NCBI RefSeq assembly: GCF_017876795.1
Contig: NZ_JAGIOR010000003.1
Coordinates: forward strand, 411,895 to 475,894
Direction: 5' to 3'
DNA: 64,000 nucleotides
Source: Rhizobium leguminosarum
Lineage (GTDB): Bacteria > Pseudomonadota > Alphaproteobacteria > Rhizobiales > Rhizobiaceae
Shown here: positions 35,975 to 44,402 of the stretch, piece by piece
How positions within the stretch are numbered: position 1 is the first letter of the stretch
Layout of the letters: each line of letters begins with the position of its first letter
Position numbers and translations under genes: made by a program
Notes under the pieces: generated by a model
Seen by the model: only the letters and a program-made list of their open reading frames with translations
Databases searched by the model: none
What the model was told of the DNA's origin: nothing

Positions 35975-37753
35975 ATGGCACTGACGACGGATTTCGCCGG
36001 CATCGCGTCTGGCAGCAGGACGGTGGAATCGAAACCGGATCATTCCCGTTACCGCATCGTGCCGGCGCGCCATCCCGGCCGTCTGGCAGGCACGATCTTC
36101 GCCGCCGTCGTCATCCTTGCCGTGCTCTATTCGACCTTCACCAATCCGCGCTGGGGTTGGGACGTCTTTGCCGGATGGTTCTTCGCCGAGCCGGTACTCG
36201 TCGGCCTCGGCAGGACCTTGCTGCTGACCGTGCTTGCGGCGATATCAGGTTCCATTCTCGGAACGGCTCTGGCGCTTGCCCGCGTCTCCAGGTCGCCGCT
36301 ACTATCCGGCCTTTCCTGGGGCTATATCTGGCTGCTGCGCTCGATCCCCATGATCGTGCTGCTGCTGATATTGAACAATCTCGGCTATCTCTACGAGACG
36401 ATCAAAATCGGCATCCCCTTCACCGGCACGGTCTTCATCGACTACCCCACGGTGCAGCTGCTGACGCCCTTTGCCGCCGCCTTCCTCGGCCTCACGCTCA
36501 ACCAGTCGGCCTTCTTCGCCGAGATCGTCCGCGGCGGCATTCTTTCGGTGGATCACGGTCAGCTGGAGGCCGCAGCCGCACTCGGCTTGCCGCGCCGCCG
36601 CCAAGCCTTCCGCATCGTACTGCCGCAGGCCATGCGCTCGATCCTGCCGACTGGCTTCAACGAACTGATCGGATTGGCCAAGAGCACATCCATGGTCTAC
36701 GTGCTGGCGCTGCCCGAACTCTTCTACACGGTGCAGGTGATTTATCGCCGCAATCTCGAAGTCATTCCGCTGCTGATGGTCGCGACCGTCTGGTATCTGA
36801 TTATCATGACCGTGCTGTCGATTGCTCAGCACTATATCGAGCGCTACTTCTCCAAGGGTGCCGTGCGCAATCCGACACCGCTGCCCTTTCAGGCATTGTT
36901 CGAGCGCTTCCGCCGTCCGCTGCCTGTCCTCGATACGGCGACCGATGCCGTGCGCAAGGTCGGCTTCCGGGACACGGCGGTCCTGCGGGCAGCAGGCGGC
37001 GCGGTGCGCATCCAGGCTATCTCGAAGAGTTTCGGCACTTTGAAGGTGCTCGATAATGTCGATCTCAGCTTGCCGGCCGGCAGCGTGACCGCCATCCTTG
37101 GCCCATCCGGCTCCGGCAAGTCGACCCTTCTGCGGGCCATCAACCATCTCGAGCGTGTCGACGCGGGTTTCATTTCCGTCGATGGCGATTTTGTCGGCTA
37201 CAGCAGGAAGGGCGACACGCTCTACGAACTCAAGGAAAAAGAGATTCTCAAACGCCGCGCCGATATCGGCATGGTCTTCCAGAGCTTCAATCTCTTCCCG
37301 CATCTGACCGTGCTCGAAAACCTTATCGAGGCACCGATCCAGGTTCGCGGCGTCGGCCGCGAGGAAGCCGTGGAGCTGGCGCAGGAGCTGCTGGCCCGCA
37401 TCGGCCTCAGCGACAAGATCAACGCCTATCCACGCCAACTTTCCGGCGGGCAGCAGCAGCGTGTGGCGATCGCCCGTGCGCTGGCGCTCCGTCCCAAGGT
37501 GCTGCTGTTCGATGAGCCGACTTCCGCACTCGATCCGGAACTGGTCGGCGAGGTGCTCGACGTCATCAAGGAACTCGCCCGCACCGGCACGACACTCGTC
37601 ATCGTCACCCATGAGGTCGGCTTTGCCCGCGAAGTCGCCGACACTGTCGTCTTCATGGAAAGCGGCCGCATTCTGGAGGCCGGTCCGCCGGCCCGGATCT
37701 TCGCGCAAGCGGAGCATCCCCGAACCCGCGAATTCCTTGCCAAGGTTCTCTAG
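35975..37753 (+). CDS. Fused polar amino acid ABC permease-ATPase
   Basis: 592-residue fusion of two transporter parts that are usually separate. Residues 1-300 form a His/Gln-type permease with membrane segments near 40-56, 72-100 and 265-285 and the coupling loop [18 protein letters not shown] near 195. After a linker (about 300-345), residues 345-592 are a complete ATPase: Walker [10 protein letters not shown] 376-384, [15 protein letters not shown] from 489 and [12 protein letters not shown] near 509. As the only permease and ATPase in the locus it would act as a homodimer, served by the two binding proteins downstream. Confidence 0.9.
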   Translation: MALTTDFAGIASGSRTVESKPDHSRYRIVPARHPGRLAGTIFAAVVILAVLYSTFTNPRWGWDVFAGWFFAEPVLVGLGRTLLLTVLAAISGSILGTALALARVSRSPLLSGLSWGYIWLLRSIPMIVLLLILNNLGYLYETIKIGIPFTGTVFIDYPTVQLLTPFAAAFLGLTLNQSAFFAEIVRGGILSVDHGQLEAAAALGLPRRRQAFRIVLPQAMRSILPTGFNELIGLAKSTSMVYVLALPELFYTVQVIYRRNLEVIPLLMVATVWYLIIMTVLSIAQHYIERYFSKGAVRNPTPLPFQALFERFRRPLPVLDTATDAVRKVGFRDTAVLRAAGGAVRIQAISKSFGTLKVLDNVDLSLPAGSVTAILGPSGSGKSTLLRAINHLERVDAGFISVDGDFVGYSRKGDTLYELKEKEILKRRADIGMVFQSFNLFPHLTVLENLIEAPIQVRGVGREEAVELAQELLARIGLSDKINAYPRQLSGGQQQRVAIARALALRPKVLLFDEPTSALDPELVGEVLDVIKELARTGTTLVIVTHEVGFAREVADTVVFMESGRILEAGPPARIFAQAEHPRTREFLAKVL

Positions 37754-37845
37754 CGTCGATCAGCGCTGGTGAAATGCCGGGCCGCGACGGGCTGCTCCGG
37801 TTGAATGACAATAATCACAACCTTAAGATGAGATGGAGAAGGGGC

Positions 37846-38790
37846 ATGGCATTTACAGATAGAGTAAGGCTTCTCATAGCGGGAGCCGTCACCATTGGCG
37901 CGATCGGTATCGGTTCCGCGCAGGCGCAGCAGAAGTTCGATCTCAGTCCCGAGCAGCCGAACCGGCTGCGGGTGGAAAAGAACGAGAAGCGCATTGACGA
38001 AGTCAAGGGCTTCAAGTTCGTCGAAAACGGCATCTTTACCGTTGGCATCAGCTCGAGCGGCAATCTGCCGCTGCATGATTATGCCTCCGATTCCAAGACG
38101 GTCATCGGCTATGACGTCGATCTAGCGCAGGCCATCGCCGACAGCCTTGGGCTGAAGCTGGAACTCGTTTCCGTTGCCTGGGCGGACTGGCCGCTGGGAC
38201 TGACGTCAGGCAAGTTCGACGCGGTGATCTCGAACGTGACCGTCACGGAAGAGCGCAAGCAGAAATTCGACTTTTCGACCTACCGCAAGGACGAGCTTGG
38301 CTTCTACGTCAAGGCCGACAGCCCGATTACAGCACTCAAGCAGCCGAAGGATGTTGCCGGCCTGAAGGTCATCACCGATGCCGGCACCAACCAGGAGAAG
38401 ATCCTGCTGGAATGGGATCGCCAGAACGTCGCGGCCGGCCTGAAGCCGATCGAGGTGCAATATTATGACGACGACGCGGTCAAGGATCTCGCCGTCCAGT
38501 CCGGCAGAGCCGACGCGGTCTTCAGCGTCAACGCGACGCAGGCCTACGCGGCAGGCATCAATGGCAAGACCAAGCTCGTCGGCACCGTCAGCGGCGGTTG
38601 GCCGATCACCGCCGAGATTGCGGTCACCACGCGCAAAGGCAGCGGTCTGGCAGCTCCCTTGACCGATGTTGTCAATGACCTGATCGCCAGTGGAGCCTAC
38701 AAGAAGATCCTCGATAGTTGGAATCTTGGCCCCGAGGCGATCGACCAAGCAAAGACCAATCCTCCCGGCCTGCCGAAGAGCGGTACCTGA
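37846..38790 (+). CDS. Family-3 amino-acid-type substrate-binding protein, copy 1
   Basis: 314-residue periplasmic binding protein. The signal peptide ends near residue 26 (GIGSAQAQ). The mature protein has VGYDVDLAQAIADSLGLKL-like and LTSGKFDAVISNVTVTEER segments typical of polar amino acid receptors. ATG 37846 follows GAGAAGGGG; the frame is open further up to 37774 but without a signal-like start. It serves the fused transporter. A close paralogue follows after a strong hairpin, as with the paired receptors TcyJ and TcyK of the Bacillus ytm locus. Confidence 0.88.
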   Translation: MAFTDRVRLLIAGAVTIGAIGIGSAQAQQKFDLSPEQPNRLRVEKNEKRIDEVKGFKFVENGIFTVGISSSGNLPLHDYASDSKTVIGYDVDLAQAIADSLGLKLELVSVAWADWPLGLTSGKFDAVISNVTVTEERKQKFDFSTYRKDELGFYVKADSPITALKQPKDVAGLKVITDAGTNQEKILLEWDRQNVAAGLKPIEVQYYDDDAVKDLAVQSGRADAVFSVNATQAYAAGINGKTKLVGTVSGGWPITAEIAVTTRKGSGLAAPLTDVVNDLIASGAYKKILDSWNLGPEAIDQAKTNPPGLPKSGT

Positions 38791-38797
38791 CATTGTC

Positions 38798-38829
38798 CGA
38801 CGGACCGGCGTTTAAAGGCCGGTCCGTCG
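38798..38829 (+). terminator. Strong hairpin between the two binding-protein genes
   Basis: CGACGGACCGGC (38798-38809) pairs perfectly with GCCGGTCCGTCG (38818-38829) across an 8-base loop GTTTAAAG. There is no U-tract after it. It could stabilise the first receptor message or cut transcription into the second. Confidence 0.7.
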
Positions 38830-38862
38830 CTGCTTCTCAATGCAAATGGAGACATATCGAAC

Positions 38863-39801
38863 GTGACGATTTTTTCGACAATCCGCGCCTTGCTGCTTGC
38901 GGCGCTGACGTCTGCCTTGGTCGGCTTCGGCGTCGCCCATTCGGCCGACGATTTCGACCTGAGCCCTCAACAGCCGGACAGGCTTCATGCCGCCAGGAAC
39001 GAGGCGGCGATCGACGCGATCCCTAGGGAATTCAAGTTCGTCACGCCAGGCAAGTTCACCATCGCCGTCAGCCCCGGCGGTCCTCCGCTTGCCACCTATG
39101 CCACCGACGCCAAGACCGTGGTCGGGTCGGATCCCGACTATGCCTATGCCATCGCCGACAGTCTCGGCCTGACGCTGGAAATCGTGCCGGTCGCCTGGAT
39201 CGACTGGCCGCTCGGCCTCACCTCGGGCAAGTATGATGCCGTCATCTCCAATGTCGGCGTCACCGAGCAGCGCAAGGAAAAATTCGATTTCTCCACCTAC
39301 CGCCAGGGCCTGCACGGCTTCTTCGTGAAATCCGACAGTCCGGTCATCTCAATCAAGGAACCCAGGGATGCGGCGGGCCTCAGGATCATCGTTGGCGCCG
39401 GCACCAACCAGGAGCGCATCCTCTTGAAATGGAGCGACGAGGATGTCGCCGCGGGACTGAAGCCGATCGAACTGCAATATTACGACGACGAGGCGGCAAG
39501 CCTTCTCGCGCTGCGTTCCGGCCGGGCCGATGTCATCGTCCAGCCGCATGCCCAGCTCGTCTTCATCGCCGCGCGCGACAAGAACATCAAGCGCGTCGGC
39601 ACGCTCAGCGCCGGCTGGCCTGATCGCTCCGACGTTGCGATCACCACCCGCAAGGGAAGTGGGCTCGCCGATGCACTGACCATCGCCACCAACGGCCTGA
39701 TCAAGGATGGCACCTACGCCAAAATCCTCGAGCACTGGCATCTCTCCGAGGAAGCCCTGCCGGGATCAGAGACCAACCCGCCCGGCCTTTCAAAATATTG
39801 A
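38863..39801 (+). CDS. Family-3 amino-acid-type substrate-binding protein, copy 2
   Basis: 312-residue paralogue of the preceding gene product. Shared stretches include DWPLGLTSGKYDAVISNV, GLKPIELQYYDDEA and a KTNPPG/ETNPPG end. The start is GTG 38863 with GGAG upstream; a signal peptide ends near residue 28 (GVAHSA). Divergence between the copies is largest in the ligand-facing middle, so the pair may widen the substrate range of one transporter. Ligand unknown; sulfur amino acid derivatives are inferred. Confidence 0.87.
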   Translation: MTIFSTIRALLLAALTSALVGFGVAHSADDFDLSPQQPDRLHAARNEAAIDAIPREFKFVTPGKFTIAVSPGGPPLATYATDAKTVVGSDPDYAYAIADSLGLTLEIVPVAWIDWPLGLTSGKYDAVISNVGVTEQRKEKFDFSTYRQGLHGFFVKSDSPVISIKEPRDAAGLRIIVGAGTNQERILLKWSDEDVAAGLKPIELQYYDDEAASLLALRSGRADVIVQPHAQLVFIAARDKNIKRVGTLSAGWPDRSDVAITTRKGSGLADALTIATNGLIKDGTYAKILEHWHLSEEALPGSETNPPGLSKY

Positions 39802-39830
39802 TATCGGATGGCACCTGTGGAAGGGACGAC

Positions 39831-40865
39831 ATGAGCCGCGGCAATATATCCATCAGCCATATAGGCTTCCTCACCCCCGGCAACTATACCGCCGACGATC
39901 CGTTGTCGGGATTGGAGCAGACGCTCCAGCAACTGCAATATGGCGAGGAGCTTTGCTTCGACAGTGCCTGGGTCCGCCAGCGGCATCTTGAGCCGGGCAT
40001 CTCTTCCGCCAGTGCCTTCCTGGCGGCGGCGACGCAGCGAACCAGCCGGATCGAACTCGGAACCGCGGTCATTCCGATCGGCTATGAAAGCCCCTACCGG
40101 CTGGCCGAAGACCTCGCAACGGTCGATGTCCTCTCACGCGGACGGCTGAATATCGGTGTCAGCGCCGGCCGGCCGCTGCATGCCGAATTGATTGCCCCGC
40201 TGACCTTCGATGGCGACTGGACGCGCTATGATTTCTCGCACGACCGCGTGCTGCGCTTTGCCGACAATCTGCGCGGCGAATATCTCGGCGACGAGCAGAC
40301 CTTCATCAAGACGCCTTTCGGGCAGCAGCGGCCGCGCCTGCAGCCCTATGCCAAGGGCCTGATCGACCGGATCTGGTATGGCGGCGGATCGCAACGCTCG
40401 GCCGAATGGGCCGGCCGCAACGGCTTCAACCTGTTGACCGGCAACTTGATAACGGGTGAGGGGACGGACGATTTCTTCGTCGCTCAATCCAGATTGATCA
40501 AAACCCATCGCGCCGCCGGAACCGCGCGTCGCGTCGCGCTCGGCCGCGTCATCGTGCCTTTCGACAATGCCGACGCGGCCACGCGCCGCCGCTACCGCGA
40601 TTATGCCGAGGGCCGCCATGAACGGACGCTTTCGCCCCAGGGCGAACGGCGGACTTTGTTCGCCCGCGATATCGTCGGCACGTCGGAGGAAATATTGGAA
40701 CAGCTTTTCGCCGATCCGATCCTGCCTGATGTCAGCGAGCTGCGGCTGGAGCTTCCTTACGAGTTCGAGCACGAGGAATATCGCCAGATCCTCCACGACT
40801 TCGTGACGACAATCGCACCGGAACTCGGATGGAAAGCGCAGCCGGAAATTCGGGTCGCTTCCTGA
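39831..40865 (+). CDS. LLM flavin-dependent monooxygenase, third copy
   Basis: 344-residue luciferase-like enzyme. Segments ISHIGFLTPGNYTADDPL, FDSAWVRQRHLEPGISS and RIELGTAVIPIGYESPYRLA identify it. ATG 39831 follows GGAAGGGA; a TTG at 39798 is in frame but overlaps the previous stop. It belongs to a different branch from the first two monooxygenases, so it probably has a separate substrate or a later step. No helix for membrane binding. Confidence 0.83.
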   Translation: MSRGNISISHIGFLTPGNYTADDPLSGLEQTLQQLQYGEELCFDSAWVRQRHLEPGISSASAFLAAATQRTSRIELGTAVIPIGYESPYRLAEDLATVDVLSRGRLNIGVSAGRPLHAELIAPLTFDGDWTRYDFSHDRVLRFADNLRGEYLGDEQTFIKTPFGQQRPRLQPYAKGLIDRIWYGGGSQRSAEWAGRNGFNLLTGNLITGEGTDDFFVAQSRLIKTHRAAGTARRVALGRVIVPFDNADAATRRRYRDYAEGRHERTLSPQGERRTLFARDIVGTSEEILEQLFADPILPDVSELRLELPYEFEHEEYRQILHDFVTTIAPELGWKAQPEIRVAS

Positions 40866-40925
40866 AGGCCATCGAGCCGATGCCCAATTCGACGTCAGAA
40901 CGATCATCTACGAGGAACGCCATCA

Positions 40926-41522
40926 GTGACTAGAACGATACAATACTTCTTTTCGATCGGATCGCCCTGGTCCCACATCGGCTTCGACGCCTTCACCGAA
41001 CTTGCCGCAGAGAATGACGTCGTCATCACGCCCTATCTGACGACGGTGGTCGAGGAAAATGGTGGCATCTTCTCACGCAACCGTCCGGAGATCCGGCGCG
41101 CCTACTGGACGCGGGACCTCAAACGCTGGGCACGCGTGCGCGGGAGGGATTTGCGGCTCGAACATCGCCCGGAGCTCAGCGATCCGACGCCGGCCTCCCT
41201 CTTCGTGATTGCCGCCTATCTCGACGGGCAGGATTGGATCGGCGTTACCAAGGCCTTGCAGCATGCCTTCTGGAGTGAGGCGAGGGATATCGGCAAGCCC
41301 GATGTGCGCGAGGCGATCGTTGCCGCTGCGGGTTTCGATGGCGCAGCGCTTCTCCGGCGGCAAGCCGACGACGATGTCCAGAACAAGTGGTCGGCAGACC
41401 GAGCGCATGCGCGCGACAGCGGCGTCTTCGGCTTTCCCACCTATGTCTATGACGGCGAGATTTACTGGGGGCAGGACAATCTGCCTTTCCTCGAGCGTCA
41501 TCTTCGCGGCGACAGGCCTTAG
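40926..41522 (+). CDS. DsbA-family / HCCA-isomerase-like thioredoxin-fold protein
   Basis: 198-residue protein with a thioredoxin fold and helical insertion, as in 2-hydroxychromene-2-carboxylate isomerases and kappa-class glutathione transferases. The start FFSIGSPWSHIGFDAF gives an S-P-W-S active site with no CXXC pair, and the end GVFGFPTYVYDGEIYWGQDN is typical. It is cytoplasmic, with a GTG start at 40926. It may carry out a glutathione-dependent step. Bacillus CmoI is also a thioredoxin-fold protein, but of another family. Confidence 0.8.
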   Translation: MTRTIQYFFSIGSPWSHIGFDAFTELAAENDVVITPYLTTVVEENGGIFSRNRPEIRRAYWTRDLKRWARVRGRDLRLEHRPELSDPTPASLFVIAAYLDGQDWIGVTKALQHAFWSEARDIGKPDVREAIVAAAGFDGAALLRRQADDDVQNKWSADRAHARDSGVFGFPTYVYDGEIYWGQDNLPFLERHLRGDRP

Positions 41523-41593
41523 GCTTGGATCATCAAGGCGAATGTTTTTTCAACCGAACGCCGAAGGAGAGACGCCCATTCCTTTAATCCAGT

Positions 41594-41610
41594 AATTTTA
41601 TAGACAATAT
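41594..41610 (+). promoter_or_regulatory. Shared sulfur-locus motif, copy 2
   Basis: AATTTTATAGACAATAT, 27 bases upstream of the FMN reductase ATG, matches the motif at 31747 in 14 of 17 positions. It suggests that the reductase gene has its own promoter under the same regulator as the monooxygenase genes. Confidence 0.5.
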
Positions 41611-41637
41611 TTGAAGCAACCATAGAGAGGAAAAACC

Positions 41638-42198
41638 ATGTCAGGTTTCAAACTCGTCGGCATCGCCGGCAGCTTCAACCGTCCATCGAAGACACTGGCG
41701 CTTGTCCGGCATATCGCCGACCGTGCGAGCCTCCGATACGGCTTTACGAGCAAGACCTATGATCTGCACGATCTTGGTCCGTCGCTGGGCCGCGCCTTGT
41801 GGCGCAAGGACCTCGACGAGCAGGCCAGGCGTGTCGTCGACGAGATCGTCAAGGCCGATGCTTTGATCATCGGCTCGCCGACCTACAAGGGCTCCTATCC
41901 CGGTCTGTTCAAACACCTGATCGATCTGATCGACCCGCAGGAGCTTCGGGGCAAGCCGGTCATCATCACAGCGACGGGCGGTGGCGACCGGCATGCGTTG
42001 ATGGTCGAGCATCAGCTTCGGCCGCTGTTCGGCTTTTTCATGTCCCATACGCTTCCGGCGGCCGTTTATGCGTCCGATCGCGATTTCGCGGATTACGCGG
42101 TCTCATCAGAAGCGCTTTCGAGCCGCATCAGCGAAGTGATCGGCGAATTGGCAGCCTTCTTTCCTGAAGCAAGACCGGTAATAGCGGCCGCCAAATAG
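41638..42198 (+). CDS. NAD(P)H-dependent FMN reductase (SsuE/MsuE type)
   Basis: 186-residue flavodoxin-fold reductase. The FMN-binding start VGIAGSFNRPSKTLALVRHI and SPTYKGSYPGLFKHLIDLI are clear, as is the TATGGGDRHALMVEHQLRP segment. AGAGAGG precedes the ATG. It most likely provides reduced FMN to the three luciferase-like enzymes upstream, as SsuE does for SsuD. It is separated from them by 115 bases that hold a TATAGA motif. Confidence 0.87.
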   Translation: MSGFKLVGIAGSFNRPSKTLALVRHIADRASLRYGFTSKTYDLHDLGPSLGRALWRKDLDEQARRVVDEIVKADALIIGSPTYKGSYPGLFKHLIDLIDPQELRGKPVIITATGGGDRHALMVEHQLRPLFGFFMSHTLPAAVYASDRDFADYAVSSEALSSRISEVIGELAAFFPEARPVIAAAK

Positions 42199-42233
42199 GG
42201 ACCGTCGCCATGGTTCGATCTCAGGAGGCCACG

Positions 42234-42407
42234 ATGAACGATGCGGAAAGACCGGGGTCAAGCGAGCAAATCTGGAGCGTCTTCGAATTTGCTCGGCGAT
42301 ATCGCCTCGCCAAACGCGAAGAGAACCGCCTGCTGATGCTCTATGGACCGACGGCATCGCTTCGCGATCTCCTTGCCAATGCCCGACGTCATTCGCTGAT
42401 TTCCTAA
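42234..42407 (+). CDS. Small conserved-looking hypothetical protein
   Basis: 57-residue protein starting MNDAERPGSSEQIW, with a perfect AGGAGG site at 42223-42228. The charged, probably helical sequence FEFARRYRLAKREENRLLM dominates. No known domain. Good ribosome site and compact position after the reductase support a real gene. Function unknown. Confidence 0.6.
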   Translation: MNDAERPGSSEQIWSVFEFARRYRLAKREENRLLMLYGPTASLRDLLANARRHSLIS

Positions 42408-42433
42408 TTACAGCTCCCTGACAGGAGGTTCGC

Positions 42434-42622
42434 ATGAAGCTTGATTTCTATTTCCGGCTGAGGCGCGCGATCGGCCGCCTCCTCGAGCCTAAGGCGCGGG
42501 AGCCCGCAAACGCATCCTTCTTGCGGGAGAACCAACTGTTCTCCCGGGACGAAGAGCGGGACCGGTCGGCACGCGAATACGAGCTCCATTATTGGGGCGG
42601 GATGCCCGGACTTTGGTATTGA
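42434..42622 (+). CDS. Small hypothetical protein
   Basis: 62-residue protein starting MKLDFYFRLRRAIGRLL, with AGGAGG at 42425-42430. Basic N-terminal half, then an acidic/arginine-rich stretch (RDEERDRSAREYELHYW). No recognised domain or membrane helix. It is probably co-transcribed with its neighbours. Function unknown. Confidence 0.6.
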   Translation: MKLDFYFRLRRAIGRLLEPKAREPANASFLRENQLFSRDEERDRSAREYELHYWGGMPGLWY

Positions 42623-42632
42623 GGGGGGTGGG

Positions 42633-42785
42633 ATGGCGATCGTCGTTGAGACCGGCTTCCGTCGGCACAGTACGAGAAGAGCAGCGGGCAGCGTCATGTC
42701 GCAATTCAGGCATGCGGCCGGGATCTGCACGATCGTCAGTTCCTTCACCTTCCTATTCGCCCTGGTGATCGGGTTGATCCGATGA
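42633..42785 (+). CDS. Small single-span membrane protein
   Basis: A 50-codon frame starts at ATG 42633 behind GAGGGGGGTGGG and ends by ATGA overlap with the next gene. It reads MAIVVETGFRRHSTRR, then a hydrophobic C-terminal helix ICTIVSSFTFLFALVIGLI. Translational coupling and the membrane helix suggest it is real. No family recognised. Confidence 0.5.
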   Translation: MAIVVETGFRRHSTRRAAGSVMSQFRHAAGICTIVSSFTFLFALVIGLIR

Positions 42786-43363
42786 GCCAAGTCATTATTC
42801 TTCCGGGGCTTTTCGGCTCGGGTGAAGGGCATTGGCAACAGCATTGGCTGCAGGATCAGCCAGGCAGCCTCTATGTCGTCCAGGAAGACTGGGATCATCC
42901 GAACCTCGACAACTGGTTGCCGCGATTGGAAAGTGCGCTTGAAGAGGCGGGTGAGGCCTATCTGGTTGCCCATAGCCTTGGATGCCTGCTCGCCGCAAGG
43001 CTGGCCGGACGAAGCGCTGCCCGGCGCGTGAAAGGGGCATTGCTCGTTGCGCCATGCGATCTGTCGGTCACGGAAATTCTGCACCCGGGGCATATCGCCT
43101 TCGGTGGCATGCCGACGGCGCCTCTGCCGTTTCCGAGCATCGTCGTCGGCAGCATGAACGACGCCTACATGACGGTCGATAGGTTGGCCTTGTTTGGCCG
43201 GCTGTGGAAGGCGGAGACCAGGAATATCGGCCTTGCCGGGCACATCAATATTGCCAGTGGTTTTGGCCGCTGGCGAACCGGCTACCGGCTGCTGGAAACC
43301 TTGAAGACGCGTGCCGGCGATCGAAGTCGCAACGTTTTCGCGCGGCCGGCCTTTGCGATGTGA
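42782..43363 (+). CDS. RBBP9/YdeN-family alpha/beta hydrolase
   Basis: 193-residue serine hydrolase. It starts VIILPGLFGSGEGHWQQHW; the nucleophile elbow is AHSLGCLLAA with Ser near residue 66; the late His lies in GHINIASGFGRW, the usual ending of this family. Asp before the His sits in the MNDAYM segment. Physiological substrate unknown for the family. It overlaps the small membrane protein gene by four bases. Confidence 0.87.
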   Translation: MSQVIILPGLFGSGEGHWQQHWLQDQPGSLYVVQEDWDHPNLDNWLPRLESALEEAGEAYLVAHSLGCLLAARLAGRSAARRVKGALLVAPCDLSVTEILHPGHIAFGGMPTAPLPFPSIVVGSMNDAYMTVDRLALFGRLWKAETRNIGLAGHINIASGFGRWRTGYRLLETLKTRAGDRSRNVFARPAFAM

Positions 43364-43374
43364 ATGGAAGCGGA

Positions 43375-43617
43375 ATGTCCGACATTGTCGACGATCTCCT
43401 GCGCCTCAGCGAAGATCCGAATGCCGACCCGAGAAGCCGGCGCCGGCAAACCATGGAGCGATTGGTGCAGACGCTGCTCGCCATGGCCGACGCCGAAATC
43501 GGGCCGGAAGAGGCGCAACATCGCCATTCGATCATCCATCTGACGACGATCATCCGCGACATGATCCGCAGCCTGCAGCGGCGCCGGGCCGACGCGGCCA
43601 GATTTACGGTGCATTGA
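43375..43617 (+). CDS. Small helical hypothetical protein
   Basis: 80-residue protein starting MSDIVDDLLRLSEDP, behind GGAAGCGG. It is all charged helix (TMERLVQTLLAMADAEIG, then TTIIRDMIRSLQRRR). The frame continues upstream into the hydrolase gene, but this start fits the spacing. No known domain. It is followed three bases later by the ChaC-like gene. Confidence 0.6.
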   Translation: MSDIVDDLLRLSEDPNADPRSRRRQTMERLVQTLLAMADAEIGPEEAQHRHSIIHLTTIIRDMIRSLQRRRADAARFTVH

Positions 43618-43620
43618 AAC

Positions 43621-44391
43621 GTGAGCGATATCACAGAGCATAGGCAGGTGATGATGCGGCTAAACGAGGTTCGGATGCTCGGTACGACACGCATGGCTCT
43701 CACGGACGAACTGGTTTCGCTCAGCCTTCGCGCTGAACTCGATCCCGGCCCCGAGCCGCAGCGGACACCGCTTACCGAGGCGGAGCTGGAGATATTCGCG
43801 AGGAGGCTCCTGCATGAATCGGACGGCGCGCCGCTTTGGGTTTTCGCCTATGGATCATTGATATGGAAGCCGGACTTCGATGCCGTCGAATGGCAGCGGG
43901 GCGCAGCAAGAGGCTGGCATCGGTCCTTCTGCCTGAAGATGACCCGCTGGCGGGGAACGCGAACCCAGCCTGGCCTCATGATGGCTCTTGATCGCGGCGG
44001 ACGGTGCAACGGCATCCTCTTCAGGCTTGCCGATGATGATCGCCTTGGCCAGATTCGGCGGTTGATCCGCCGCGAGGTCGGCACGATCGAAGATGCGGCG
44101 ACGGTTCGCTGGATTCCTGTCGAGACCGCACACGGCTTCGTGCGCGCGCTGGTCTTCTGGGCCGGCCCCAAGGGAGAGCGCGTTTCCCGCAAATTGCCGT
44201 TGGAGGCTGTGGCGCGCGTGCTTGCCAGAGCCTGCGGACATATGGGCTCCTGCGCGGAATATCTCTATCTGACGGTGAAGCATCTGGAAGAACGCGGCAT
44301 CCGCGATCGCAATTTGTGGCGGCTTCAGGAACTCGTCGCGGACGAGCTCCTGTCCATACATGGCCTGAACGGGTTGACGGAAAGCCCTTAA
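43621..44391 (+). CDS. ChaC-like gamma-glutamylcyclotransferase
   Basis: 256-residue protein of the ChaC family, which cleaves glutathione to 5-oxoproline and Cys-Gly. The substrate-binding YGSL motif is in VFAYGSLIWKPDFD, and a RRE sequence follows in the position of the catalytic Glu region. About 75 extra N-terminal residues precede the domain. GTG start. Cys-Gly release from glutathione would fit the sulfur genes around it, but co-regulation is not shown. Confidence 0.85.
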   Translation: MSDITEHRQVMMRLNEVRMLGTTRMALTDELVSLSLRAELDPGPEPQRTPLTEAELEIFARRLLHESDGAPLWVFAYGSLIWKPDFDAVEWQRGAARGWHRSFCLKMTRWRGTRTQPGLMMALDRGGRCNGILFRLADDDRLGQIRRLIRREVGTIEDAATVRWIPVETAHGFVRALVFWAGPKGERVSRKLPLEAVARVLARACGHMGSCAEYLYLTVKHLEERGIRDRNLWRLQELVADELLSIHGLNGLTESP

Positions 44392-44402
44392 GCCGCTCCC
44401 CT

